Source: Candidatus Cloacimonadota bacterium
GTDB lineage: Bacteria > Cloacimonadota > Cloacimonadia > Cloacimonadales > Cloacimonadaceae
DNA: 17,713 nucleotides
Direction: 5' to 3'
Assembly (NCBI GenBank): GCA_023421135.1
Contig: JAEZUG010000003.1
Coordinates: 1-17,713 of the forward strand
Part shown: positions 7,901 to 15,814 of the stretch, piece by piece
Layout: every line of letters starts with the position of its first letter
Numbering within the stretch: position 1 is the stretch's first letter
Program-made: the position numbers and the translations under genes
The notes under the pieces: model-generated
Seen by the model: only the letters and a program-made list of their open reading frames with translations
Told to the model about the DNA's origin: nothing
Database searches by the model: none

Positions 7901-8772
7901 ATGCCGATGCCAACGAACGCATCTACAACGATATCATCCTCAAGGTAAAACACTCCCTTGAGCAGAGCGATAACATATATAAAAAGAACTTCGAACGCGT
8001 CAAACACGGCGACGAGCTCCAGTATGGAGTTCGCAAGATGGTCAAAGTCTATGTAGCCAAGAAACGTAAGATCGAAGTCGGTGACAAGATGGCCGGTCGT
8101 CACGGTAACAAGGGTGTGATCTCGATCGTGGCTCCCATTGAAGACATGCCTTTCATGGAAGATGGAACTCCTGTAGATATCGTACTCAATCCTCTGGGTG
8201 TGCCTTCCCGTATGAATATCGGGCAGATCATGGAGACTCACCTTGGTATGGCAGCCCGGGTTCTGGGTTTTGAAGTCGAAACCCCGATCTTTGATGGCGC
8301 CAGCAATGAAGACATTCGCCAGGAACTGCAAGCTGCCGGCATAGCTCCGGACGGCAAGCAGGTGCTGTATGATGGCAAATCCGGTGAACCCTTCAAAGAA
8401 AGAGTGACTGTCGGTGTGATCTACATGATGAAGCTGAACCACTTGGTAGCAGACAAGATGCATGCCAGATCCACAGGGCCTTACTCCCTCATCACACAGC
8501 AACCTCTGGGTGGAAAAGCTCAGCACGGTGGTCAGCGCTTGGGAGAAATGGAAGTCTGGGCTCTGGAAGCCTACGGTGCAGCTCATCTGCTGGAAGAAAT
8601 GCTCACCATCAAGAGTGACGATGTCGATGGCCGCAACAATGCCTTCAAAGCCATCACCCGCGGAGAGAATCCGCCTCCTCCCGGAGTACCGGAGTCCTTC
8701 AACGTCTTGATCAGCGAACTCAAGTCGCTTGGTTTTGACATCGAGTTCCTCAAAGACGACGAAGCCAAGTAA
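4993..8772 (+). CDS. rpoB: DNA-directed RNA polymerase subunit beta
   Basis: RpoB is the second largest core RNA polymerase subunit and forms the active-site cleft with beta'. The protein has 1259 aa. The rifampicin pocket is at residues 455-479 (QLSQFMEQTNP through HKRAFSALG), with E461 at the place of E. coli D516 while H471 and S476 match H526 and S531. GPNIGLI and the ETPEGP stretch follow. The conserved active-site lysines are K1032 and K1040 in KMAGRHGNK, matching E. coli K1065/K1073. A lysine-rich, probably coiled-coil insert lies at about 885-1015, as in other Gram-negative-type beta subunits. The GEMEVWALEAYGA clamp-contact helix is near residue 1185. The stop overlaps the rpoC Shine-Dalgarno. 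Confidence 0.99.
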   Translation: MRKIKSYSRVSGRFAELGIPEVEIPNLLAMQVDSFNEFLQKDIHPQRREKKGLQAVFEAIFPIEDNKSNFTLEFIEYNILQEKYSIEECRERNLSYQAPLKAKLRLNVFEQTDNGREHKDTIEQYVFLGEIPLITEQGTFLVNGAERVIISQLQRSPGVFFSEEKHASGKTLYSAKVIPYNGSWLEFDIDIHDVMYVHIDKRRKLPVTTLLRAIGISTNHDLRKVFYEKEILKLKEAKGRHLYADITVPNIPEPVAFANDQLNENLITILDAHGIKEVELISYDYEIARKVLENTMAKDPTYNQEDALKKIYSLIRPGEEASVEVSKQLIDRMFFNEKRYNLGEVGRYKINTRLGLEVDESIRTLTVEDFVHIFKTLINIYNDEDDIDDIDNLSNRRVRTVGELLQEQYNTGLAMVSRIIQERMAISNPDEITVHDLVNSNALISVVNSFFLTGQLSQFMEQTNPLAALRHKRAFSALGPGGLARDRAGFEVRDVHSSHYGRICPIETPEGPNIGLIVSPSIYSRINHLGFIETPYRRVENGVVTDKYDYLDASQEEKYIIAQSDINLDDNRKIVDELIFAREKGEFILVAPTQVQYMDVAPQQMVSVSAAMIPFLEHDDANRALMGSNMQRQAVPLINPQAPLVGTGMERVATMDTSTITVAPYDGIVTGVTSAYVEIKPLNEKDEAMYLSSGNRIMFKKFFRTNQDTCANQRPTVKIGDTVKKGQAISDGACVEDNRLALGTNLLVAFMPWYGYNYEDAIILSEKVAREDTLTSIYIEEMEVLVRNVKNGREELAYDIPNVPAQALRNLDKTGIIRVGSVIHAGDIIVGKVTPKSIEIDPSPEENLMRALFGDRAGDFTNSSLKAKPGMEGVVIDVKVFSRLEEGSEGEENYEDKIQKLKSDLNLRRKKIEEFKEEKLSAALIGQVALNIWDEKTNMPFIAPGKKINKDDIKRINFKKLDMDVDLVMDADANERIYNDIILKVKHSLEQSDNIYKKNFERVKHGDELQYGVRKMVKVYVAKKRKIEVGDKMAGRHGNKGVISIVAPIEDMPFMEDGTPVDIVLNPLGVPSRMNIGQIMETHLGMAARVLGFEVETPIFDGASNEDIRQELQAAGIAPDGKQVLYDGKSGEPFKERVTVGVIYMMKLNHLVADKMHARSTGPYSLITQQPLGGKAQHGGQRLGEMEVWALEAYGAAHLLEEMLTIKSDDVDGRNNAFKAITRGENPPPPGVPESFNVLISELKSLGFDIEFLKDDEAK

Positions 8773-8784
8773 GGAGATCCAGCA

Positions 8785-11700
8785 ATGTTAAAAGATACAA
8801 GACGCGAAATCAGGCCCAACGAATACGACTTTGTGCGAATCAAGATCGCTTCTCCGGAGACCATTACAAACGAATGGTCACACGGTGAGGTAACAAAGCC
8901 GGATACTCTGAACTACAGAACTCTCAAACCCGAGAAAGACGGTTTGTTCTGTGAACGCATCTTCGGCCCGGAACGGGATTACGAATGCGCTTGCGGTAAG
9001 TATAAGAAGAAGAGATTCCAAAACACGGTCTGCGACCGTTGCTCGGTGTTGGTAACAACCTCCAGAGTGCGTCGTACCCGCATGGGACACATCGATCTGG
9101 CAGTGCCAATCGCTCATATCTGGTTTGTAAAGAGTGCCCCTTCCAAGATCGGTACTCTGCTTGATATGACCATCAAAGATCTGGAACGCGTGCTCTACTA
9201 CGAATCCTTCATCGTTATCGACCCAGGCGACAGCCCCTATGAAAAGATGGAACTCCTGGAAGTCGATGAGTACTATGAGATCAGAGACAAAGTTGGGGAC
9301 AACTTCATCGCCATGATGGGTGCTGAAGCCATCAAAGAATTGCTCTCCAGGATCGACCTGAAGAATGAAGCTCTGGACCTCAGAACCCGCCTCAAGATGG
9401 AAGAATCCACTCTCAGAAAACAGAAACTGATCAACAAACTCAAGATCGTCGATGCCTTCAGCAGATCTGGAAACCTTCCTCAAAATATGATTATGGAAGC
9501 CCTTCCCGTGCTTCCTCCCACTCTCCGTCCCTTGGTTCCGCTGGAAGGCGGCAGATTTGCCACGGCAGATTTTAACGACCTCTATCGCAGAGTGATAACC
9601 CGTAACAACCGTCTGAAACAGCTCCTGGAAATCAGAGCCCCCGAGGTGATTCTCCGCAACGAGAAGAGGATGCTCCAGGAAGCTGTCGATGCCTTGATAG
9701 ACAATTCCCGCAAAGCCCGCCCTGTGCGTGGCAGAGGCAATCGCCCCCTGAAATCTCTCACAGACCAGCTCAAAGGTAAGCAAGGAAGATTCCGTCAAAA
9801 CCTCTTGGGTAAACGTGTGGACTACTCCGGTCGTAGCGTTATCACAGTTGGCCCGGAGCTTGAGCTGCACCAGTGCGGACTGCCCAAGGATATGGCAGTA
9901 GAGCTTTTCAAACCCTATCTGATCGAACGTCTGCAGAAGATGGGAGAAGTTGATAAGGTGAAAAACGCCAAGAAGCTGATCGAAAAGAAACAGCCCGAGA
10001 TCTGGTCTATTCTTGAAGACGTGATCAAAGATTATCCTGTGCTCTTGAACCGCGCCCCCACCTTGCACCGTCTGGGTATTCAAGCCTTCATACCGGTGCT
10101 GACTGATAACCGAGCCGTTCAGTTGCACCCGATGGTCTGCGTTCCCTTCAATGCCGACTTTGATGGTGACCAGATGGGCGTGTACGTCCCTCTATCCCAG
10201 GAAGCTCAAGTCGAGGCCAGAGTGCTGATGCTCTCTTCCCGCAACCTGCTGCTTTCTTCCAATGGACGTCTTGCCATGGCTGCAAACCAGGACATCGTGC
10301 TGGGCTGCTTCTACCTCACCATGGAAACCTGCGATCCACCCAAGGAAGACAAGGACATGCGCCATTTCTTCGGCCCTGAAGAAGTGATTGCAGCCTATGA
10401 GTATGAAGAACAGCTTTGCAGCGTCAAAGGCGATGCCGTCGTGGAACGTAAGCTCGACCTGCATAATTGGATCAGAGTCAAGATCAATGGCAATCTCCTC
10501 ACCACCACTGTTGGCAGAGTGATCTTCAACCAGATCCTGCCCACAGAGATTGGCTTCCAAAACATCACTTATGACAAGGGTAAACTGAACGACCTGGCCA
10601 TGCTCTGCTTCGATGCAGTTGGTCAATGGCGCACAGCCAAGATTCTGGATCAGATCAAGAAGACAGGCTTTGCCTATGCCACCCGTGCCGGTGTTACCTT
10701 CAGCTTCGATGACATCATCGTTCCCGCCAAGAAAGACAAGATCATCGAACAAACAGATAAAGAAGTGCAGAAGATCTCTGAGCTTCACCAGAAAGGTGGA
10801 ATCACAGAGAATGAACGTCTCGGCCGCGTGATCGACCTCTGGAAGAAAACCACTGTGAGAGTGACCGATGAGCTGATGGAAGAGCTTTCCCACAGTCGTA
10901 ATGGACGTAACTCCATCTATCTAATGTACAAATCCGGTGCTCGTGGTTCCAAAGACCAGATCAAGCAGCTGGGCGGTATGCGCGGATTGATGGATAAACC
11001 CACCAAGATCGGTTCCACCGGTGGTGGCGACGTGATCGAAACACCCATCAAATCAAACTTCAAAGAAGGTCTCACTGTGCTTGAATACTTCGTATCCACC
11101 CACGGTGCCCGTAAGGGTCTGGCCGATACTGCTTTGAAGACAGCAGATGCCGGTTACCTCACCAGAAGGTTGGTGGACGTTGCCCAAAATGCCATCATCC
11201 AGATGGAAGATTGCGGCACCACGCGTGGCATCCAGATGAGCGTCCACAAAGAAGCCAATGAGATAGTCCAAACCCTTGCCGAACGTATCCAGGGCAGAAC
11301 CGCCATCGATGATATCGTCGATCCTGTCACCGGGAAAGTTCTGGTCAATGCCGGGGAAGAGATCTCAAACAAAATGGCACGCATTATCCAAAACCATGGA
11401 ATCATCACAGTGCACGTGCGCTCAGTGCTCACTTGCGAAGCTGAACGCGGTATCTGCGCCAAATGCTATGGCCGCAATCTTGCCACTCAGAAACCTGCCA
11501 ATATCGGTGATCCGGTCGGCATCATTGCTGCTCAGAGCATCGGTGAACCCGGCACCCAGCTCACACTGCGTACCTTCCACATTGGTGGAGCTGCCAGCAC
11601 AGCTACAGACTTGGCAGAAGTGGTATCCGCCCACGATGGTATCGTGGTCTTCGATAGAATGAACACTGTAACCAACCCCGAAGGCGAGATGATCTCTGTG

Positions 11701-13269
11701 AGTCACTTGGGTAAGATCATCATTGTAGAAGATACAGATGATCCCAATCCCAAAGCTCTGGAAGAATACAAAGTGGAATATGCCGCCACAGTACACGTCC
11801 GCGATGGACAGAAGATTGCCATGAACACCAAAATCCTTAGTTGGGACCAGTTCAACAATCCTCTGATCTCCACCGCCAAGGGTGTCTTGCACTTTGAAAA
11901 CCTGCAAAAAGACATTACTTACAAAGAAGAATACAACGATATCCTCTTCACCAGAGATATCACTATCATCGAATCCAAAGACCGCAAGAAACAGCCTCAG
12001 TTCCGTATTGTCGGAGACGACGGAACAGCCGTTCAGGTTCCTCTGCCAGCCGGTCTCACCATAAGAGTAGAAAACGGGACTTATGTGTATCCCGGTCATA
12101 TCCTGGGTCAGACCTCGCGTATGACCATCAAACAAAGAGACATCACCGGTGGTCTTCCCCGCGTGCAGGATCTCTTTGAAGCCCGCGTTCCCAAGGAAAA
12201 AGCCAAGATCTCCGATATCGATGGCACAGTCACAATCGGTGGTTTGAAGAAGACCGGGCGCGACATCTTTGTCACCCCCTCAAATGGTCTCTTTGCTCCC
12301 GCTGATGGGAAGGCTCTGGTGATCACGGATGACGATGGAACCCGCGTGGTAGTGCTGCCTGAGAAGGCCGTATATGCCGAAAAAGACGGCAAGGTCACAA
12401 TTGTCGAAGAAAACAAGAAGAAGAGCATCCAGGTTGCCAAGCGTAACACCAAACCTATCGAATATGATGTGCCCAGAGGCTACAGCATAATCGTGAATGA
12501 AGGTGACAACGTCAAAGCAGGAGCCCCGCTCTGTGGCAAGATCTATCAAGTCCCTGCCGATCAGGAACCCATTGTTGCCACTGGTGACGCAATCAAACAC
12601 GGCCAGCCAATTGCCGGACGCAAATACTCCATCCCCACCGGGAAACGTATTATCGTTCACCAAGGCGACCATGTGGAAAGCGGAGACGCTCTTTCCGATG
12701 GTCCTCTGGATCCTCACGACATGCTGGTTCGCGGTGTGATTGAAGCTCAGATGCTGATCCTCAACGAGATCCAGGAGATCTACCGTAAACAGGGCGTGAA
12801 GATAGACGATAAACACGTTGCCGTCATCGTTCGCCAGATGTTCAAGAAGGTTCGCATCACCGATAGCGGCAGCACAGGCTTCCTCGAAGGTGACATTGTG
12901 GATAAGATCCAGGTGGAAAAAGAGAACCAGGAAGCAGTGAAGTTTGGCAAGAGCCCAGCTCGCTTTGAACAGCTCCTTTTGGGCATCACCAAAACTTCTC
13001 TCTTGACGGAAAGCTGGCTTTCTTCAGCGTCGTTCCAAGAGACCACTAAAGTGCTCACAAGAGCAGCCATCGAAGGCCGGGTAGACCGCCTTGAAGGCCT
13101 CAAAGAGAGTATTATCCTTGGTCACCGCATACCTGTCGGCACCGGCACAAAAGCCTACAATGCAATGCTTAAAGATGCTGCAGGCTCCGGAAAGACAGTT
13201 GCTCAGATCATCAGTGAGTTCGCTCACCCGGCAGATTCGGATGAATCTGAAGACCTGCTGGATTTCTAA
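8785..13269 (+). CDS. rpoC: DNA-directed RNA polymerase subunit beta'
   Basis: RpoC is the largest core subunit and holds the catalytic magnesium. The protein has 1494 aa, clearly longer than the 1407 of E. coli. The N-terminal zinc site is C68, C70, C83 and C86. The catalytic NADFDGDQM is at 456-464 with D458, D460 and D462. The second zinc site is C810, C884, C891 and C894. The trigger loop contains R929 and H933, and is interrupted by a long SI3-like insert (about 940-1115) before DITGGLPRVQDLFEAR (from 1119). After that, about 107 residues are extra relative to E. coli: a repeated DGxVTI unit and three 27-residue repeats at 1226-1306. AAGGAG at 8771-8776 overlaps the rpoB stop. The protein ends in an acidic tail. 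Confidence 0.99.
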   Translation: MLKDTRREIRPNEYDFVRIKIASPETITNEWSHGEVTKPDTLNYRTLKPEKDGLFCERIFGPERDYECACGKYKKKRFQNTVCDRCSVLVTTSRVRRTRMGHIDLAVPIAHIWFVKSAPSKIGTLLDMTIKDLERVLYYESFIVIDPGDSPYEKMELLEVDEYYEIRDKVGDNFIAMMGAEAIKELLSRIDLKNEALDLRTRLKMEESTLRKQKLINKLKIVDAFSRSGNLPQNMIMEALPVLPPTLRPLVPLEGGRFATADFNDLYRRVITRNNRLKQLLEIRAPEVILRNEKRMLQEAVDALIDNSRKARPVRGRGNRPLKSLTDQLKGKQGRFRQNLLGKRVDYSGRSVITVGPELELHQCGLPKDMAVELFKPYLIERLQKMGEVDKVKNAKKLIEKKQPEIWSILEDVIKDYPVLLNRAPTLHRLGIQAFIPVLTDNRAVQLHPMVCVPFNADFDGDQMGVYVPLSQEAQVEARVLMLSSRNLLLSSNGRLAMAANQDIVLGCFYLTMETCDPPKEDKDMRHFFGPEEVIAAYEYEEQLCSVKGDAVVERKLDLHNWIRVKINGNLLTTTVGRVIFNQILPTEIGFQNITYDKGKLNDLAMLCFDAVGQWRTAKILDQIKKTGFAYATRAGVTFSFDDIIVPAKKDKIIEQTDKEVQKISELHQKGGITENERLGRVIDLWKKTTVRVTDELMEELSHSRNGRNSIYLMYKSGARGSKDQIKQLGGMRGLMDKPTKIGSTGGGDVIETPIKSNFKEGLTVLEYFVSTHGARKGLADTALKTADAGYLTRRLVDVAQNAIIQMEDCGTTRGIQMSVHKEANEIVQTLAERIQGRTAIDDIVDPVTGKVLVNAGEEISNKMARIIQNHGIITVHVRSVLTCEAERGICAKCYGRNLATQKPANIGDPVGIIAAQSIGEPGTQLTLRTFHIGGAASTATDLAEVVSAHDGIVVFDRMNTVTNPEGEMISVSHLGKIIIVEDTDDPNPKALEEYKVEYAATVHVRDGQKIAMNTKILSWDQFNNPLISTAKGVLHFENLQKDITYKEEYNDILFTRDITIIESKDRKKQPQFRIVGDDGTAVQVPLPAGLTIRVENGTYVYPGHILGQTSRMTIKQRDITGGLPRVQDLFEARVPKEKAKISDIDGTVTIGGLKKTGRDIFVTPSNGLFAPADGKALVITDDDGTRVVVLPEKAVYAEKDGKVTIVEENKKKSIQVAKRNTKPIEYDVPRGYSIIVNEGDNVKAGAPLCGKIYQVPADQEPIVATGDAIKHGQPIAGRKYSIPTGKRIIVHQGDHVESGDALSDGPLDPHDMLVRGVIEAQMLILNEIQEIYRKQGVKIDDKHVAVIVRQMFKKVRITDSGSTGFLEGDIVDKIQVEKENQEAVKFGKSPARFEQLLLGITKTSLLTESWLSSASFQETTKVLTRAAIEGRVDRLEGLKESIILGHRIPVGTGTKAYNAMLKDAAGSGKTVAQIISEFAHPADSDESEDLLDF
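12460..12702 (+). repeat. Three tandem 27-residue repeats inside RpoC
   Basis: RpoC residues 1226-1252, 1253-1279 and 1280-1306 are three adjoining units of exactly 27 residues. They share a pattern: an aromatic Y at position 2, P at 5, I-V near 11-12, G-D at 15-16, V or I at 18, G at 21, and a hydrophobic residue then G near the end. E. coli beta' has a single such unit (ending VERGDVISDG) at the corresponding place. The DNA copies have diverged, so this is an old protein-level duplication rather than a recent DNA repeat. Confidence 0.8.
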
Positions 13270-13300
13270 TGAAATACCTAGTAAACAGCAAAATAAACAT

Positions 13301-13314
13301 GGAGGTTATCAGTG
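13301..13314 (+). promoter_or_regulatory. rpsL Shine-Dalgarno and GTG start
   Basis: GGAGG at 13301-13305 lies 6 nt before the GTG at 13312-13314. The GTG yields the canonical S12 N-terminus PTINQLIRKGR, which fixes the start. Confidence 0.9.
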
Positions 13315-13692
13315 CCAACCATTAATCAACTGATACGCAAAGGCAGAACCGAAATCGAAAAGAAAAAGAAAAACAGGGCGCTCGAAGGATGTCCGCAAAG
13401 GCGCGGAGTATGCACTCGTGTTTACACGACTACGCCCAAGAAACCGAATTCTGCTTTACGTAAAGTCGCACGTGTCCGTCTGGTAAACGGATTTGAAGTT
13501 ACAGCATATATCCCCGGTGAGGGACACAACCTGCAGGAACACAGCATCGTTCTGGTTCGCGGCGGTCGTGTCAAAGACCTTCCCGGTGTTCGTTATCACA
13601 TTGTTCGCGGAGCTCTTGATTCCGCCGGCGTCGATAAGCGCTTGGTCTCCCGTTCCAAATACGGTACCAAACGTCCGAAAGCCAAAAAGTAA
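13312..13692 (+). CDS. rpsL: 30S ribosomal protein S12
   Basis: S12 lies at the 30S decoding centre and controls accuracy. The protein has 126 aa. The TTTPKKPNSALRK loop carries K43 and K44, and the second loop GGRVKDLPG carries K88, D89 and P91. These are the residues usually changed in streptomycin-resistant mutants and here they look wild type. D89 is the residue beta-methylthiolated in E. coli. The start is GTG. It follows rpoC after 42 nt with no terminator between, so it probably belongs to the rpoBC transcript. rpsG follows after 15 nt. Confidence 0.99.
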   Translation: MPTINQLIRKGRTEIEKKKKNRALEGCPQRRGVCTRVYTTTPKKPNSALRKVARVRLVNGFEVTAYIPGEGHNLQEHSIVLVRGGRVKDLPGVRYHIVRGALDSAGVDKRLVSRSKYGTKRPKAKK

Positions 13693-13707
13693 GGGAGTGA
13701 CTGAAAG

Positions 13708-14178
13708 ATGCCTAGAAAGAGAAAAGCTGTCGTCCGTGAAGTTCTTCCGGATCCCAAGTATAACGATGTCGTTTTGACCAAGTTCATGAACTGTCTGATG
13801 GTGCAAGGCAAGAAGTCTATCGCCGAAAAGATCGTTTATGGTGCCTTCGATATCATCGCTGCCAAGACCAAGGAAGATCCCTTGCACGTCTTCAAGACAG
13901 CGCTCGATAACGTTCGTCCCCTGGTCAAAGTGGTCTCTCGCCGCGTGGGCGGATCAAACTATCAGATCCCCACAGAAGTTACCGAAAAAGCCGGCCGTGC
14001 CATCGCTTTCCGTTGGTTGATCAGCTATTCCCGTAACCGCAGTGAAAAGACTATGATCGAAAAGCTTGCCGCCGAATTGATCGCAGCCTACAAAAAAGAA
14101 GGCTCCAGCATCAAGAAGCGTGAAGACACCCATAAGATGGCAGATGCCAACAAAGCCTTTGCCCATCTGAGATACTAG
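13708..14178 (+). CDS. rpsG: 30S ribosomal protein S7
   Basis: S7 nucleates assembly of the 30S head and contacts E-site tRNA. The protein has 156 aa, the usual length. The N-terminal PRKRKAVVREVLPDPKY is canonical. The beta-hairpin region has RRVGGSNYQIPTEV (79-91), and the C-terminal KREDTHKMADANKAFAHLRY completes the family pattern. GGGAG at 13693-13697 is the Shine-Dalgarno. It is the last gene of the cluster: a strong terminator follows 25 nt after the stop, and the usual next gene fusA is absent. Confidence 0.99.
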   Translation: MPRKRKAVVREVLPDPKYNDVVLTKFMNCLMVQGKKSIAEKIVYGAFDIIAAKTKEDPLHVFKTALDNVRPLVKVVSRRVGGSNYQIPTEVTEKAGRAIAFRWLISYSRNRSEKTMIEKLAAELIAAYKKEGSSIKKREDTHKMADANKAFAHLRY

Positions 14179-14203
14179 TTCAATTAAACAATTAGGTAAT
14201 TCC

Positions 14204-14230
14204 AGCCCCGTCTTCGGATGGGGCTTTTTT
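14204..14230 (+). terminator. Intrinsic terminator after rpsG
   Basis: AGCCCC (14204-14209) pairs with GGGGCT (14220-14225). The stem continues inward through G-T, T-A and C-G to a TTCG loop, giving nine pairs closed by the very stable C(UUCG)G tetraloop. A T run at 14225-14230 follows. This is a textbook Rho-independent terminator and marks the end of the rpoBC-rpsLG transcription unit. Confidence 0.95.
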
Positions 14231-14519
14231 CTTGATTAGTAAAAAGAGGAACCCCGCGCAGCGAAGTGTATTGGTGCTCTCCGCAGATGCCACCCCGCAG
14301 AGCGGGGTTGCAGACGGCAGGCGGTGGTTTCAACCACCGTGCCAGATCGAGATCTTGCACAACGCCATAAACCCGTAAGGGTTTTGAGACTTCGTGAGGA
14401 ATCTGATCCGACACCATGAACGCACATAGGAGAGACAAGCCCAGAGTAAATCTCCGGGCTTTCAAATACCTGGTTGATTCTATAATCCAGTTCAACGGAT
14501 TATCAAGCTGGATCGCTTG
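14231..14519. other. Gene-free convergent region with many inverted repeats
   Basis: No plausible gene is seen in these 289 nt. The segment holds at least four hairpin-forming inverted repeats. AACCCCGC (14250-14257) or ACCCCGC (14292-14298) can pair with GCGGGGT (14302-14308). CGGTGGTT/AACCACCG is at 14322-14339. AAACCC-GTAA-GGGTTT is at 14369-14384. AAGCCCAGAG/CTCCGGGCTT is at 14437-14461. The density of paired elements suggests a dispersed intergenic repeat or a structured RNA, but it cannot be identified from one copy. Confidence 0.55.
14437..14461 (-). terminator. Possible terminator of the flavodiiron protein gene
   Basis: AAGCCCAGAG (14437-14446) pairs with CTCCGGGCTT (14452-14461) with one A-C mismatch around a TAAAT loop. 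It lies about 60 nt past the stop of the minus-strand flavoprotein gene. The minus-strand sequence after the stem (TTGTCTCT) is only weakly T-rich, so termination strength is doubtful. Confidence 0.45.
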
Positions 14520-15689
14520 CTATAAGCTCCCATGCTTTTCTGCTATCAGAGCAGCCAGATCGCTGAGTTCCTGCTTGGTGGCGGCTTTGGCCTCACCTTT
14601 GCAGATCACTGCTCCCAGAACCTCCACTTTGAGGTTGGGAACCATGCCTACGATGGTATCCACCACCTTGGTAGCCCAGCCGTATGAGCCAATCACAGCA
14701 GCATAACGTGCCTTGGGCTTGATGGCATTGGCCAACAGGGTGGCGTAGGCGACCATGGGATGCGGACCAACGTGCACAGTGGGGCTCCCGATCACTATTG
14801 TGGCAGCATCCACCAAAGCCATTGCCAGCTTGCCAATATCTGTGACCGCCAGGTCAAAGAGCTCCACCTTCACGCCGTGCCGGATCAATTCTTTGCTAAG
14901 ATAGTCCACCATCTTGCCGGTGCTGCCATGCATGGAAATATAGGGGATCACGACCTTGTTCTCCACCCGGTCTGAGACCCAATCTTCATAGGCAGCAATG
15001 ATTTTCTCAGGATGGTTCCAGATAGGACCATGACTGGTGGCAACCAGTTCGATCTCGAGCTCTCTAACCTTCTTCAGATTCCCCTTTATAGCGCTGCGGA
15101 AGGGCATCATAATCTCGGAGTAATAGCGTTTGGCAGCTTCCATCACAGCCGGTTCATCGTTATCATAGAGTTCGCTGCTGGCAGAATGAGAGCCCAGGAA
15201 GTCACAACTGAAGAGGATTTTCTCCTCCTTCAGATAGGCGACCATTGTCTCCGGCCAGTGCACCCAGGGAGTGTGCAGGAAACGTAGGGTCTTATCCCCC
15301 AGAGAGATGACCTCTCCATCTTCCACAGTTCTGATCACTGCAGGATCCAGCAAAAGATGCTGCACCAAGAGATCCTTGGCTTTGGGAGAGCAGATCACCT
15401 GGGCTTTGGGAAAGCGCTGCAACAGCATGGGAATGCTCCCAGAGTGATCTTGCTCCGAATGTAAAGTGATGATATAATCCAGCGTTTTCACATCACTCAG
15501 GTTATCAAAATACTCTTCCACAAAGGCAGGATCAACTGTATCTATCACAGCCTTCTTTTCCGAGCCCTGAATCAGATAGGAATTGTAACTAGTGCCATCC
15601 GGCAGAGGAATCAGGCTGTCAAAGAGCCTTCTGCTCCAATCCTGCACGCCTATGGCATAAATCCCATTGCGGATCAATCTTGCGTTCAT
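14520..15689 (-). CDS. Flavodiiron protein (FprA-type A flavoprotein)
   Basis: Enzymes of this family reduce O2 to water and/or NO to N2O in the cytoplasm, usually fed by rubredoxin, and protect anaerobes from oxidative or nitrosative stress. The protein has 389 aa, the two-domain class A form. The N-terminal beta-lactamase-like domain has a full set of diiron ligands: H77, E79, D81 and H82 (HSEQDH), H144 (HWPET), D163 and H220 (SHGPIW). The C-terminal flavodoxin-like domain (about 247-389) has the FMN loops SMHGSTGKM (252-260), GSPT (301-304) and GSYGW (334-338). No rubredoxin domain is fused. AAGGAG (15696-15701, minus strand) supports the ATG. It converges with rpsG and diverges from the kinase gene. 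O2 versus NO preference cannot be read from the sequence. Confidence 0.95.
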   Translation of the reverse strand: MNARLIRNGIYAIGVQDWSRRLFDSLIPLPDGTSYNSYLIQGSEKKAVIDTVDPAFVEEYFDNLSDVKTLDYIITLHSEQDHSGSIPMLLQRFPKAQVICSPKAKDLLVQHLLLDPAVIRTVEDGEVISLGDKTLRFLHTPWVHWPETMVAYLKEEKILFSCDFLGSHSASSELYDNDEPAVMEAAKRYYSEIMMPFRSAIKGNLKKVRELEIELVATSHGPIWNHPEKIIAAYEDWVSDRVENKVVIPYISMHGSTGKMVDYLSKELIRHGVKVELFDLAVTDIGKLAMALVDAATIVIGSPTVHVGPHPMVAYATLLANAIKPKARYAAVIGSYGWATKVVDTIVGMVPNLKVEVLGAVICKGEAKAATKQELSDLAALIAEKHGSL

Positions 15690-15762
15690 TTCAAACTCCT
15701 TAAAGATTGCTTTTGAAGATATGATATTCCATTCTTAGGCTATTCCCAGTAATTTTATATGA

Positions 15763-15768
15763 TATAAT
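15763..15768 (+). promoter_or_regulatory. Isolated TATAAT, possible -10 element
   Basis: TATAAT at 15763-15768 sits in an AT-rich stretch (15751-15770) between the divergent genes. No good TTGACA-like -35 lies 16-18 nt upstream (CTATTC). If real, a + strand transcript would carry the repeat array at 15815-15873 in a 5' leader of over 200 nt ahead of the kinase gene. The same AT-rich block could serve the minus-strand flavoprotein gene. Confidence 0.25.
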
Positions 15769-15814
15769 TTGTCTCTTGTTACGCACCCATCAAAAACGCA
15801 TCTCATACCCATAA

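Noticed and set aside
14416..14706. Plus-strand frame starting in the structured spacer after rpsG
   Set aside because: It runs antisense into the flavodiiron gene, has no convincing ribosome binding site or family pattern, and its first part lies in the inverted-repeat region.
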